A stretch of 64,000 bases of DNA, taken from assembly GCF_017352155.2 (NCBI RefSeq), contig NZ_CP071462.1, positions 1,736,001 through 1,800,000 of the forward strand. The letters run 5' to 3'. A model generated the notes under the pieces. It saw nothing but the letters and a program-made list of their open reading frames with translations. It made no database searches and was not told the origin of the DNA. This document shows positions 34,451-42,678 of this stretch, one piece after another (the first letter of the stretch is position 1; each line of letters begins with the position of its first letter). The position numbers and the translations under genes are program-made. This stretch comes from Haloterrigena alkaliphila. GTDB lineage: Archaea > Halobacteriota > Halobacteria > Halobacteriales > Natrialbaceae.

Positions 34451-34616
34451 CCAGGCCCTCCCCAGCCGATTCGCTCGTTCGCAGGCTCACTCGCTCATCC
34501 AACGGAAGACGCTCCGCGTCTTCCGGGCCGTTCGCTCGTTGAACTCGCGAAGACCTCGCACGACTTCGTGCCGCGGTTCACTAGCCGTTCACCGCGGTAC
34601 AGCGCGCGCCACCGCA
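34451..34616. repeat. Dispersed intergenic element, copy D with insertion
   Basis: Fourth copy of the element. Between TCGCTCATCC and CCTCGCAC it carries about 50 extra bases that include a hairpin (GGAAGACGC-TCC-GCGTCTTCC, 34504-34524). The CCGCGG-bounded inverted repeat is kept as CCGCGGTTCACTAGCCGTTC-ACCGCGG. Confidence 0.8.
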
Positions 34617-34640
34617 GGAGTGGCCCCGTCTTCGTGCTGT

Positions 34641-34650
34641 GGTTTATACC
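34641..34650 (+). promoter_or_regulatory. TATA box for the PD-(D/E)XK gene
   Basis: GGTTTATACC ends 22 bases before the ATG at 34673, consistent with a leaderless transcript. Confidence 0.55.
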
Positions 34651-34672
34651 GAATCGAGCGGCGAGTCCGTGT

Positions 34673-35140
34673 ATGCTCGATCGAACGACCTGCTACGAGA
34701 ACCTCGAGCAGCCACAGAAACGCGGCCGAGCGACCGAAGCGATCATTCGGGCGGCGTTTGCGGTGCACGATATTCCCGTGTTGCTACCGACCCACGACGA
34801 GCCGTACGATCTGGTCGCGGAGGTCGGCGGACGGTTCCACCGAATCCGGTGTGAGACGGCCTATCGAAAGAGCGCGGGGACGGTCGCGTTCGAGACGGCC
34901 AGTGTACGGCCACCGGACAACTGGGACGGCCCGGAGGGCCAGACCGGCCGCGCGGAGTACTTCGCCGTCTACGATCCGGTCAACGACAACCGGTACCTGA
35001 TCCCCGTCTCCGACGCTGCGACGGGAACGATGGAGATCCGATTCCGAGGACCGAAGAACGGCCAGCGAGCCGGGATCGACTGGGCCGAGGAGTACCTGCT
35101 CGAGGAGCGACTCGAGGCGCTACGGTGGCCGCCGTCGTAA
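34673..35140 (+). CDS. PD-(D/E)XK endonuclease-fold protein (group I intron-associated type)
   Basis: 155 residues with the compact Hjc-like fold seen in haloarchaeal 'group I intron-associated PD-(D/E)XK' proteins: an N-terminal helix with Glu (KRGRATEAIIRAAFAVHDIPV), Asp in PYDLVAEVGG and then IRCETAYRKSAGTVAFET. Relatives, as I remember them, read QCKT at the third motif; here it is RCET, so the catalytic Lys may be replaced by Glu and activity may be lost or shifted. No intron or partner gene is adjacent. The start is supported by the TATA box. Confidence 0.72.
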   Translation: MLDRTTCYENLEQPQKRGRATEAIIRAAFAVHDIPVLLPTHDEPYDLVAEVGGRFHRIRCETAYRKSAGTVAFETASVRPPDNWDGPEGQTGRAEYFAVYDPVNDNRYLIPVSDAATGTMEIRFRGPKNGQRAGIDWAEEYLLEERLEALRWPPS

Positions 35141-35234
35141 CTCGAGCAGAGTAGCCGGCTCGAGCGAGTCGGACGGCGCGTCGATCCGTCGGGACGGGCG
35201 AGGGATTAACGACCTCGAGCGAGGAAGTGACGGT

Positions 35235-35822
35235 ATGCCAACCGACAGGGACGACCGACGGAGCACGGACGATCACGGCCACGACGTCATCGACCCGCTC
35301 TACGTCGGGATCGTGACGGTCTCGAGTTCGCGCGCACAGGCCGCCGAGGAGGATCCCGACGATCCGGGCGGAGATACGATCCAGGAGTGCTTCGAGGCCG
35401 AGGGCCACGAGGTTCAGGAGCGGCTGCTGGTCCGGGACGACTACTCCGCGATCCGGACGGCGGTGCGCGGGCTGGTCGCACGGCGGGACGTCGACGTCGT
35501 GCTCACGACCGGGGGGACTGGGGTCACCGCGGACGACGTCTCGCCGGAGGCGACGTCGTCGCTGTTCGAGCGCGAACTGCCCGGATTCGGCGAACTGTTC
35601 CGGTCGCTCTCCTGGGACGAGGTCGGCACCCGCGCGATGGCCTCCCGCGCGACGGCGGGAATCGCCGTCGACACGCCGGTCTTCTGTCTCCCGGGGAGCA
35701 CGAGCGCCTGCGAAACGGCCTGCGAGCAACTCATCGTCCCCGAGGTGCCCCACCTCGCGGGATTGGCGACCCGCCACCGCGCCGGGACGACCGATCCGAC
35801 GCTCGAGGAGTATCAGGAGTAG
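35235..35822 (+). CDS. moaB: Molybdenum cofactor biosynthesis protein MoaB/MogA
   Basis: 195-residue MoCF-fold protein that adenylates molybdopterin before metal insertion. The signature LTTGGTGVTADDVSPEAT binds the pterin; GIVTVSSSRA, GFGELFRSLSW and FCLPGSTSAC complete the fold. It could serve molybdenum or tungsten enzymes such as the AOR at 10341. The start at 35235 is preceded by GAGGAAGTGA. Probably monocistronic, with a 42-residue gene downstream. Confidence 0.92.
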   Translation: MPTDRDDRRSTDDHGHDVIDPLYVGIVTVSSSRAQAAEEDPDDPGGDTIQECFEAEGHEVQERLLVRDDYSAIRTAVRGLVARRDVDVVLTTGGTGVTADDVSPEATSSLFERELPGFGELFRSLSWDEVGTRAMASRATAGIAVDTPVFCLPGSTSACETACEQLIVPEVPHLAGLATRHRAGTTDPTLEEYQE

Positions 35823-35885
35823 AGCAGACCAGTCGGCTCACCTGAACCAGCATTTATCCGCTTCACGGGCGTATCCTCGAGTACT

Positions 35886-36014
35886 ATGTGTCACCACATC
35901 GAATCCGTCACCGAACTCGAGGCCGACGAGCGCAAAGACGTTCTCGAGTCCCACGACCGGGAAGAACTGGAGGCAGAGTTGAGCGACGAGGAACTCGAGG
36001 CGCTGACCGCGTAA
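35886..36014 (+). CDS. 42-residue acidic haloarchaeal small protein
   Basis: Very short acidic protein starting MCHHIESVTELEADE and ending with a helix rich in Glu/Leu (LEAELSDEELEALTA). The N-terminal Cys-His-His could bind a metal, but with one Cys and two His this is only a suggestion. TATA-like GCATTTATCC sits about 30 bases upstream (35849-35858). It lies between moaB and tRNA-Met. Function unknown. Confidence 0.6.
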   Translation: MCHHIESVTELEADERKDVLESHDREELEAELSDEELEALTA

Positions 36015-36085
36015 CGCTGCCATTTTTCTTCCGGTCGAACCGGACAGCAAGCGTTAATTAGAACGCGCGATTTCTACCCGATGAA

Positions 36086-36192
36086 GGGCCCTTAGCTCAG
36101 TCTGGTTAGAGCGCTCGGCTCATAACGCGATCTGACGTCGTGAGGTCGTGTGGGATACCGAGTGGTCGATGGTTCGAATCCGTCAGGGCCCA
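36086..36192 (+). tRNA. tRNA-Met (elongator, CAT) with 32-nt intron
   Basis: Acceptor GGGCCCT/AGGGCCC, anticodon stem CTCGG/CCGAG with CAT at 36121-36123, and T arm GATGG-TTCGAAT-CCGTC. The anticodon loop is interrupted after position 37 by an intron at 36125-36156, the canonical archaeal site; a bulge-helix-bulge structure is expected. Spliced length is 75 nt. A partial T-arm copy (GGATGGTTCGAATCC) follows at 36203-36217. The defence island begins directly behind this tRNA. Confidence 0.93.
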
Positions 36193-36270
36193 TCCGGATT
36201 CTGGATGGTTCGAATCCAAGGGACGGCGTCGGGGTGTATTTAAACGACGCGTCGTAAGCCGTTTAGGGTC

Positions 36271-36287
36271 CGTTCATTTTTTGAACG
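36271..36287. terminator. Hairpin with T-rich loop between tRNA-Met and the defence island
   Basis: CGTTCA-TTTTT-TGAACG can form a 6-bp hairpin with a T-rich loop. It could end transcription from either side. Inference from structure only. Confidence 0.35.
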
Positions 36288-36372
36288 GGGGTCGGCGCCG
36301 TCGTGCGGTTCGCTAGGATCCAAGTAGTGGGGATAGCCTATAATCGTTAGGGATAATGAATCTATGTTGGCA

Positions 36373-37551
36373 CTAACTCTCTGGGGGCTCGCTTACCGCA
36401 CATTCGTAACAGACAATTCCAGTGCTAATCGAGTGGAGTGGATTCCTTTCTGATAGTGTCGCCTTACAGCGGTCGCACGAAACAGTCTCCGTCGCACCGA
36501 TCCCGCCTCCATACCCGATTCGTAGCGATCGCTCCACAGAACCAGCGGATAAGGTGAGATCGAGTTCTCCCCGTTCGTATTGGATCACCGTCGCTGCCAC
36601 TGGCGTAATTCTCACCTTCAAGGCGTGTCGATCGCGGATCTCGAGTTGCTTCTTCGGAAATCCGGATTCCCGACGGTGACGAATATCAGCCACCTCGTCT
36701 TCGAGGTCCTGTTGCTGGGCTCTGAGCTCCTTCCGTTCTCGCAGTGAGGCCGCACGCTCGTCTCGCTCCGTTGTCTCTTGAACGGTCCGCTCTAACTCGT
36801 CAATTCGGGTAGTCAACGATGCTATCTCTTCTTCCAATTCCTCAATTCGCTGCTGCTGGAGCTGACGATATTCTTCGAGTTCGCGATCCGCGGCTCGAGA
36901 AGCGTTCTCGTGAACTTCGTCTATCTCCGGTTGGATCGCGTCACGAACTTCGTTTCGCGCTTCGTCCAGTACATCCCGGACTTTCTCGGGAGTCTTCTCA
37001 ATAGACGTATCCGCCAGCCGATTACGATCCACGTTCGTCGAATTGAGATACGTGTCAGTCAGTCCGGGTAGCGGTTTACTCGATTGCGTGTCGATCGTAA
37101 TGGCCCGCAGTAGTTCGGTCTGATACTCGCTTACCGTCTCGATACTAATTCGGAAGAGCAGGGCAACCGCCGTACGATCGTAATACGGTGTGAACGCCTT
37201 CTCGGCGACTTCGATTCGATCTTCTGCGATCCATTGCGGCAATTGAATTCCTTCGGTATCTACCGTAACAGATATCCATCCGAGAGGCGACTCCGTCGAG
37301 ACGTCCTCAACCAATTGCTGAAAAAAGGAACTCTCAGGGTTGAGTGGCTCGCCGTTCTCGTCAACCTCAGCGTCAGTCGCCGAGCAATTGAGGTTGAGTT
37401 CTTCACCTGCGAAGGGTGTATTCGCACCGTCAGGAACGGTGACCAGCCACTGATCACCATTCACGTCGATCGAACTGTCGAACGACTCGAAGTATCGTCG
37501 AGTGAACTGTTCGACGGCCGATTGCGTAATAGGGACTGCAGCGTCAGTCAT
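36373..37551 (-). CDS. Coiled-coil protein with C-terminal zinc finger, helicase partner
   Basis: 392 residues: an N-terminal alpha/beta domain (about 1-190), a long charged coiled coil (about 200-305; LEEYRQLQQQRIEELEEEIASL), a beta-rich module and a C-terminal C4 zinc finger (CDRCK...CYEC). Its start overlaps the end of the SNF2 helicase gene by eight bases, so they form an operon and the proteins probably act together. The zinc finger and coiled coil suggest DNA or partner binding; no nuclease motif was seen. Not a family I recognise. Confidence 0.75.
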   Translation of the reverse strand: MTDAAVPITQSAVEQFTRRYFESFDSSIDVNGDQWLVTVPDGANTPFAGEELNLNCSATDAEVDENGEPLNPESSFFQQLVEDVSTESPLGWISVTVDTEGIQLPQWIAEDRIEVAEKAFTPYYDRTAVALLFRISIETVSEYQTELLRAITIDTQSSKPLPGLTDTYLNSTNVDRNRLADTSIEKTPEKVRDVLDEARNEVRDAIQPEIDEVHENASRAADRELEEYRQLQQQRIEELEEEIASLTTRIDELERTVQETTERDERAASLRERKELRAQQQDLEDEVADIRHRRESGFPKKQLEIRDRHALKVRITPVAATVIQYERGELDLTLSAGSVERSLRIGYGGGIGATETVSCDRCKATLSERNPLHSISTGIVCYECAVSEPPES

Positions 37552-39298
37552 CGCTCGCCCCCAGATCGAAGCCCTCGAAGACACCAGTGTTGAACTCCTC
37601 GAGTTTATCCGCCAGTTCACGCTGCTCCTGCAAATCCACGGCCATCGCGTCGAAATCGTTCTCTAAGTCAACTTCCGAATCGGCGGAGACCAACCGTTCG
37701 AAGATTTCGTCTTCGAAGTTAGTACCGGATTCCTCCAGGCGAGTGAGGATGGTGCTCAGTTCGCCGACGCTCTGTTGGAATAGGTCGATCTTATGGAAGA
37801 GACGATCGAGAACGTACTCCTCGATGGTGTCCTTGAGCGCCATGTTGAACACGTATATCTCTCGCTTTTGTCCGATCCGATGGATTCGTCCGATTCGTTG
37901 TTCGACTTTCATCGGATTCCACGGGAGATCGTAGTTGACCATAATATTACAGAACTGGAGATTGCGTCCTTCGTTCATCGCGTCCGTAGAAACTAACACT
38001 CCACCCTCTTCTTCGAAGTTTTTCACGATGTCCTCTTTCTCTTGACTCGAGTGCCCGCCGTGAAACGCGTGAACGGTGTATCCTTCGGTCGCAAGTTTGT
38101 CGAGGATTTGTCGCTGCGTCGCTCTAAACTGGGTAAATACGATAACGCGCCCCATCTCGACGTGTTCACGGGCTTCTTCGACGATATCGAGAAGTCGTTC
38201 TTGCTTCGTGACCGCGTCGATGCTATCGATCAAATCGAGTATCGATTCGAGTTCGCTCTCTTGTGCGAGCTCGGATTGATCCTCCAAGCGCATTTCGATC
38301 GTTCCACGGAGGGCCGCAGGACTGCTAACGACCTCTTTCTGGAGAAGCATGAGGACGAGCTTCTGACCCTGATCTTTGCTGTAGGCCCCACGAACGTACT
38401 CCGATACGGCGTCGTAGAGTTCCCGCTCTTTCGGAGTGGGATCAAACGTGCGCGTGTCTATTTTCCGCTCGGTGAAGTCGATATCCGTGTCGGCTCGTCT
38501 GTTTCGAATCATCACCTTGTTGAGCCGAGTCTGAAGTTCGTTCCGGTTCACGAGGGTTTCCTGATCGCTATTGATGAAATAGTGGTGAAACGCGTCTCGC
38601 GTTCCGAACAGCCCAGGACGAAGGAGCGAGATAATGTTGTAGAGATCGGTTAGTTCGTTCTGAATCGGCGTCGCGGTCAGGAAAAACGCGTAGTGATAGG
38701 AGAGATTATCGATCAGATCGTATCGGTCCGTTTCCTCGTTTTTGACGTAATGTGCTTCGTCGAGCACCAGTACGTCCCAATCTCGAGCGAGGACATCGTC
38801 GCGATGGCGGTCGCTTTTCGCCGTGTCGATGCTTGCGATAACGTAATCGTGTGCGTCGAACCCGTCGAATTCGTCGTCGTAGTTGCACACGAAGTCGAGA
38901 CCGAATTTCTCGAGGAGTTCGGCCTGCCATTGCTTCGCCAACTGCGCCGGTGTCAATACGAGTACCGAGTCGTCGGTATCCCGATAATGCATCTCCTTGA
39001 GGATCATCCCAACCTCGATCGTCTTTCCGAGGCCGACTTCATCCGCGAGGAGCGCCTTTCCGTCCATCTCAAAGAGCGCTCGGTAGGCTGCGTCCACCTG
39101 ATGCTCGAGCATCTTGACGGACTCTTCCTCGAGTTCCCTCAGAGACCGCATTTCGTTGTCCGGCTGGCCAGCCTGAAGTCGAAGGGCCTGGATCGTCAGA
39201 AGATGATTCTCGCCCGCTTCGGGATCTACCGTCGAATCGGCGAACGCATCGGCGTCTTCGTGCGTGACCTCGATGTCGACGAGGTCGTATCCGTCCAT
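37544..39298 (-). CDS. SNF2-family helicase of the defence island (Hma-type helicase candidate)
   Basis: 584-residue SF2 translocase like RapA/SNF2. Motif I ADEVGLGKTIE near 85, motif II DEAHYVKN, motif III LTATPIQN, and in the C-terminal lobe GRVIVFTQFRATQ, VLVSTDAMNEGRNLQ and motif VI QRIGRIHRIGQ. The C-terminal 80 residues are acidic. It is divergent from the DUF499 ATPase gene, 169 bases apart, with a TATA-like box (GTATTTAG) for this gene about 30 bases upstream. With the DUF499 and DUF1156 proteins it resembles helicase-methylase-ATPase antiviral systems. Confidence 0.9.
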   Translation of the reverse strand: MDGYDLVDIEVTHEDADAFADSTVDPEAGENHLLTIQALRLQAGQPDNEMRSLRELEEESVKMLEHQVDAAYRALFEMDGKALLADEVGLGKTIEVGMILKEMHYRDTDDSVLVLTPAQLAKQWQAELLEKFGLDFVCNYDDEFDGFDAHDYVIASIDTAKSDRHRDDVLARDWDVLVLDEAHYVKNEETDRYDLIDNLSYHYAFFLTATPIQNELTDLYNIISLLRPGLFGTRDAFHHYFINSDQETLVNRNELQTRLNKVMIRNRRADTDIDFTERKIDTRTFDPTPKERELYDAVSEYVRGAYSKDQGQKLVLMLLQKEVVSSPAALRGTIEMRLEDQSELAQESELESILDLIDSIDAVTKQERLLDIVEEAREHVEMGRVIVFTQFRATQRQILDKLATEGYTVHAFHGGHSSQEKEDIVKNFEEEGGVLVSTDAMNEGRNLQFCNIMVNYDLPWNPMKVEQRIGRIHRIGQKREIYVFNMALKDTIEEYVLDRLFHKIDLFQQSVGELSTILTRLEESGTNFEDEIFERLVSADSEVDLENDFDAMAVDLQEQRELADKLEEFNTGVFEGFDLGASDD

Positions 39299-39427
39299 GT
39301 GACAGCCAAGTCAGTTGTTCTCTAAATACGTTGGGTCCGATTCTCCCGTTACAGATCGAAAAATCCCCGACGGAATAGAGTGATATCTGAGATCCGATCG
39401 AAACTTCGCGAAATCATCTCACCACAG

Positions 39428-39437
39428 TGTTTATTGC
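39428..39437 (+). promoter_or_regulatory. TATA box for the DUF499 gene
   Basis: TGTTTATTGC lies 31-40 bases before the ATG at 39468, in the divergent region shared with the helicase gene. Confidence 0.5.
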
Positions 39438-39467
39438 CCCTAAATGTGGAAGTCTAGACAGTGACTA

Positions 39468-42400
39468 ATGGCTGAAAGTGAGACACTATCCCGAACGCTC
39501 GAAGATACGGTTACGCTGAGCCGCGAGCTACGGGAAGAGGGGCAGATCGACGGGCAGGTCAAACTGTACAACGTCGACGACGAGGACGAGTTCGAATCCG
39601 ACGCCGATCTCTTTTTCGAGCGCACGATGATGACCAACGGTCTTCGGGAAGCGCTCACGATTCTCCGCGATGCGCTCACTGGCGAGGACCCTCGAGGAAC
39701 GCACATCCTCTACGGGCCGTACGGCAGCGGGAAGTCCCACCAGATGGTCGCGCTCTATCACTGTTTCAACGATCCGGATTCTGCAGGTTCGTGGGCGGAC
39801 GGAATCGATGGCTTCGCGGACTCGCTACCAGATACAGCAGCCCCGATCACCGTCGCGATGCAGAACGAGCAGTACGAGCACCTCTGGGAACCGTTTTTCG
39901 AGGGCCTCGATTACGATCCGGGGACCTACGAATCCGGCGGCTATCCCGATATGCAGACCATTCAGGACGCCGTCGGCGATGAGACGGTCGCGTTCTTCGT
40001 CGACGAACTCGAGGACTGGTTCGATACGCTCAGCGGAGATCGAAGGAGCGCGAATCAGGGATTCTTGCAGGCGCTACTGGAGTCGACCGCGCTCTCCGAT
40101 CTCGAACTCTATACGATCGTCTCCGTTCTGCGCGAGGGATCCGAGGTCCACAACATCTTGAACCGCGAACAGGCGGTCGAAGTCAACATGAACAATCAGG
40201 TGGACAAGCGCGAAGTGCTTCGCCACCGCCTGATCGACTCGGTTGACGAAGCTGCTGCAAGAGAGATCGTCAACGGGTACTTCGACGCGTACGAGCAGGG
40301 CGATCACGTCGACATTCCCGACGGGTTGCTCTCCGAAATGCACGACCTCTATCCGTTCCATCCCGTGCTGCTCGATGCCCTCGAGACGCGCTACTACGCC
40401 GACGAGGGTAATCAGAACACGCGCGGGATGATCTACCTCTTCTCGAAGGTTTTGCTCGAGATGCGCGATCAAACCGATCTCATCACGCACGGAGATATCG
40501 ACGCGATCGAGTTCGAAAACGAGTTAGCGAAGATCAATTACGAGCGGTTGAACGCTGCAACCGGCGACATCAAGAACCGCGTCGACGAGGCCGAAGTTCC
40601 GCACGGTCGCCGAGTGCTGAATACGATCCTCCTCTACTCACTCAAGCCGAGCGAAGGTGAAGGTGCGGACGTGTCCGAGATCGTCATGGGTGCGTACCAC
40701 ACGGGTGATCTCATCTCCGACGTGGTACTCAACCTCGAGCGGCTCCACGGCGTCGCCTGGCACCTCCACAAACTCAACGGAAAGTACGCGATCCGCGACC
40801 GACAGAATCCAAACGCGCTCATCAGGAACGCGGCCGTCGACGTCTCAGAGCGGTCGGCAAAAGCCGAGATCGCGGACATCATCGAAGGGATCTTCGGCTC
40901 GAATACCTACCCGGTCGGGTTTCGGACAGACGACATTCGCGAAATTCCCGACGGCCGCGACGTGAAAGTCGTCGTCAAGGATAGCCGGTGGACGCAGGAC
41001 GAGGTCAAGCGCGTCATCACGAACGACGGCCGAGGGCGAGAGTGGCGAAACACGTTCGTCTTCGTGCAGCCGTCCGGTGAGAAAGCGATCGAGTCGGGGA
41101 CGCGATACATCGACAAAGCCCGATACATCGAAGGAGCGCGGCAAGTACTCGCGGACGAGTCGTTAGAAGGCGAGATTCGCGAATCGATCCGCGAGATGAA
41201 GTCCCAGGAGGAGAACGAACTCCGAGAAGAGTTGCAGCTCCTCTACGGCGAGGTACTCGACGGCGACGATCTACTGAACGAGTTCGATCTCGTCGCCCCG
41301 ATGGACCTCGACGTATTCGTGGTCGAGGGGGACGAGTTGAGCGCTTCGAACATCGCGGACTCGGCTTCGGCGGATCCGTACGACCTCCAGACGGAGGTCT
41401 GGCCGATCGTCGAAGACCTACTCGAGCGAAGGGGCGAAATTTCGATCGAGGACGTGTACGAACAGTTCCTTCGCGATCCCGAGCGCCCGATCCCGGGAAG
41501 CTCCAACGACGTACTGAACGCGACCGTGAAAGCGCTCGAAGACAAGCCGGTGCTCGCTCGGGACTCGAGCGGATTCCGCGACGAACTCACGGGGAGTTCG
41601 CTCGACACGGTCCTCGTCCACAGGGACGGAATCGATATCTGGGACGTCGACGAGGTCGAGCAAGATCTCAGACAGCGTTTCGGAAGCGGAACGACAGCGA
41701 TCGATATCGGCGACCTCGAACTGGAGTTACTCGAGAACAACGACATTTGGATCGACGGCGATAGTCGCGATATCGTGATGCGGGCGATCGGTCGGTTGAG
41801 CCAGGACGATCAGTACGTCATCGTTCGCGGGAACGAAATCCTCGACAGGGGACAACCCGACGCGACCTTGCGCTACGTCGGCGACGCGACGGTGATCAGT
41901 GCGTCGGAAATCTCTGAGCGGATCGACGCACACGTCGAGAAACACGGCTACGCCAATCTCGAAACGATCGTCGGTGAAATACGCGCCGACGAATCGGTCT
42001 TCCTCCCCCCCGACGAGACCGAGTCCGAGACGCTCGAGGCGGTGAACGACTTCCTGGTCGACGACTACGTTCTCGAGGCCGGCGGGCGCTATCTCGAGTC
42101 GCTCGGCGACCGGGACCCGACGAGGGTCAAACTCGTTCCGACGGTTTCCGAGCGAATCGAGGGGAAGATTCTCGAGTACATCGAGGGTCGCGAGCCGGGC
42201 GACCAGTTTACGGTCGGGAAGGTCGCCGATCGGTTCGACGAGAGCGTGACCGAAGATTCGGTGAAGACATTCCTGCTTCAGCACCTGGGTCGCGACGACG
42301 ACCCGGAGTACGTCGTCGGACCGACCGGCTCGGAGAAGGCGACGGACTGGGTGAACGGCTATCCGTTCCGCATCCCCGAGTCCGGCGGCTGGCGCTTCGA

Positions 42401-42662
42401 GTACAACGGCGACGACGTGGTGGAGCTGCGTCGCAAGTGGCGGAACAATCACCAGGACGGTGCGGTCGATTACGGCGACGTCACGTTCATGCTCCCGGAC
42501 AAGGAGGGAGTTCCCGGAGCCGTTCAGGGAACCGTCGACGTCGAGCGGACGCAGGTGAACCTGACGCTGAACTCCGGACAGGAGTACACGAAGGTGCAGG
42601 ATCTATTCGAACTGATGCCGGACGAAGCCTCGAGTCTGAAGATCGAGATCAGCTTCGAGTAA
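39468..42662 (+). CDS. DUF499 ATPase (Hma-type defence component)
   Basis: 1064-residue P-loop ATPase of the DUF499 family. Walker A is GPYGSGKSH at about 83-91, a Walker B-like FFVDELEDW follows near 178-186, and an arginine-containing AAA-like region comes after. The large C-terminal half has repeated winged-helix-like segments (VEDLLERRGEISIEDVYEQF; ISERIDAHVEKHGYANLETI), suggesting DNA or protein docking. In many prokaryotes DUF499 proteins are encoded with DUF1156 methylases and helicases as antiviral systems, including BREX-related and Hma types. Acts in the cytoplasm on invading DNA (inference). Confidence 0.88.
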   Translation: MAESETLSRTLEDTVTLSRELREEGQIDGQVKLYNVDDEDEFESDADLFFERTMMTNGLREALTILRDALTGEDPRGTHILYGPYGSGKSHQMVALYHCFNDPDSAGSWADGIDGFADSLPDTAAPITVAMQNEQYEHLWEPFFEGLDYDPGTYESGGYPDMQTIQDAVGDETVAFFVDELEDWFDTLSGDRRSANQGFLQALLESTALSDLELYTIVSVLREGSEVHNILNREQAVEVNMNNQVDKREVLRHRLIDSVDEAAAREIVNGYFDAYEQGDHVDIPDGLLSEMHDLYPFHPVLLDALETRYYADEGNQNTRGMIYLFSKVLLEMRDQTDLITHGDIDAIEFENELAKINYERLNAATGDIKNRVDEAEVPHGRRVLNTILLYSLKPSEGEGADVSEIVMGAYHTGDLISDVVLNLERLHGVAWHLHKLNGKYAIRDRQNPNALIRNAAVDVSERSAKAEIADIIEGIFGSNTYPVGFRTDDIREIPDGRDVKVVVKDSRWTQDEVKRVITNDGRGREWRNTFVFVQPSGEKAIESGTRYIDKARYIEGARQVLADESLEGEIRESIREMKSQEENELREELQLLYGEVLDGDDLLNEFDLVAPMDLDVFVVEGDELSASNIADSASADPYDLQTEVWPIVEDLLERRGEISIEDVYEQFLRDPERPIPGSSNDVLNATVKALEDKPVLARDSSGFRDELTGSSLDTVLVHRDGIDIWDVDEVEQDLRQRFGSGTTAIDIGDLELELLENNDIWIDGDSRDIVMRAIGRLSQDDQYVIVRGNEILDRGQPDATLRYVGDATVISASEISERIDAHVEKHGYANLETIVGEIRADESVFLPPDETESETLEAVNDFLVDDYVLEAGGRYLESLGDRDPTRVKLVPTVSERIEGKILEYIEGREPGDQFTVGKVADRFDESVTEDSVKTFLLQHLGRDDDPEYVVGPTGSEKATDWVNGYPFRIPESGGWRFEYNGDDVVELRRKWRNNHQDGAVDYGDVTFMLPDKEGVPGAVQGTVDVERTQVNLTLNSGQEYTKVQDLFELMPDEASSLKIEISFE

Positions 42663-42678
42663 CTCGATACAGTCCATT

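Noticed and set aside
33852-34502. Long minus-strand frames across tRNA-Asn and its downstream repeats
   Set aside because: They are antisense to a tRNA and to repeat modules, are Arg/Ser-rich and have no domain; a well-known annotation artefact type in haloarchaea.
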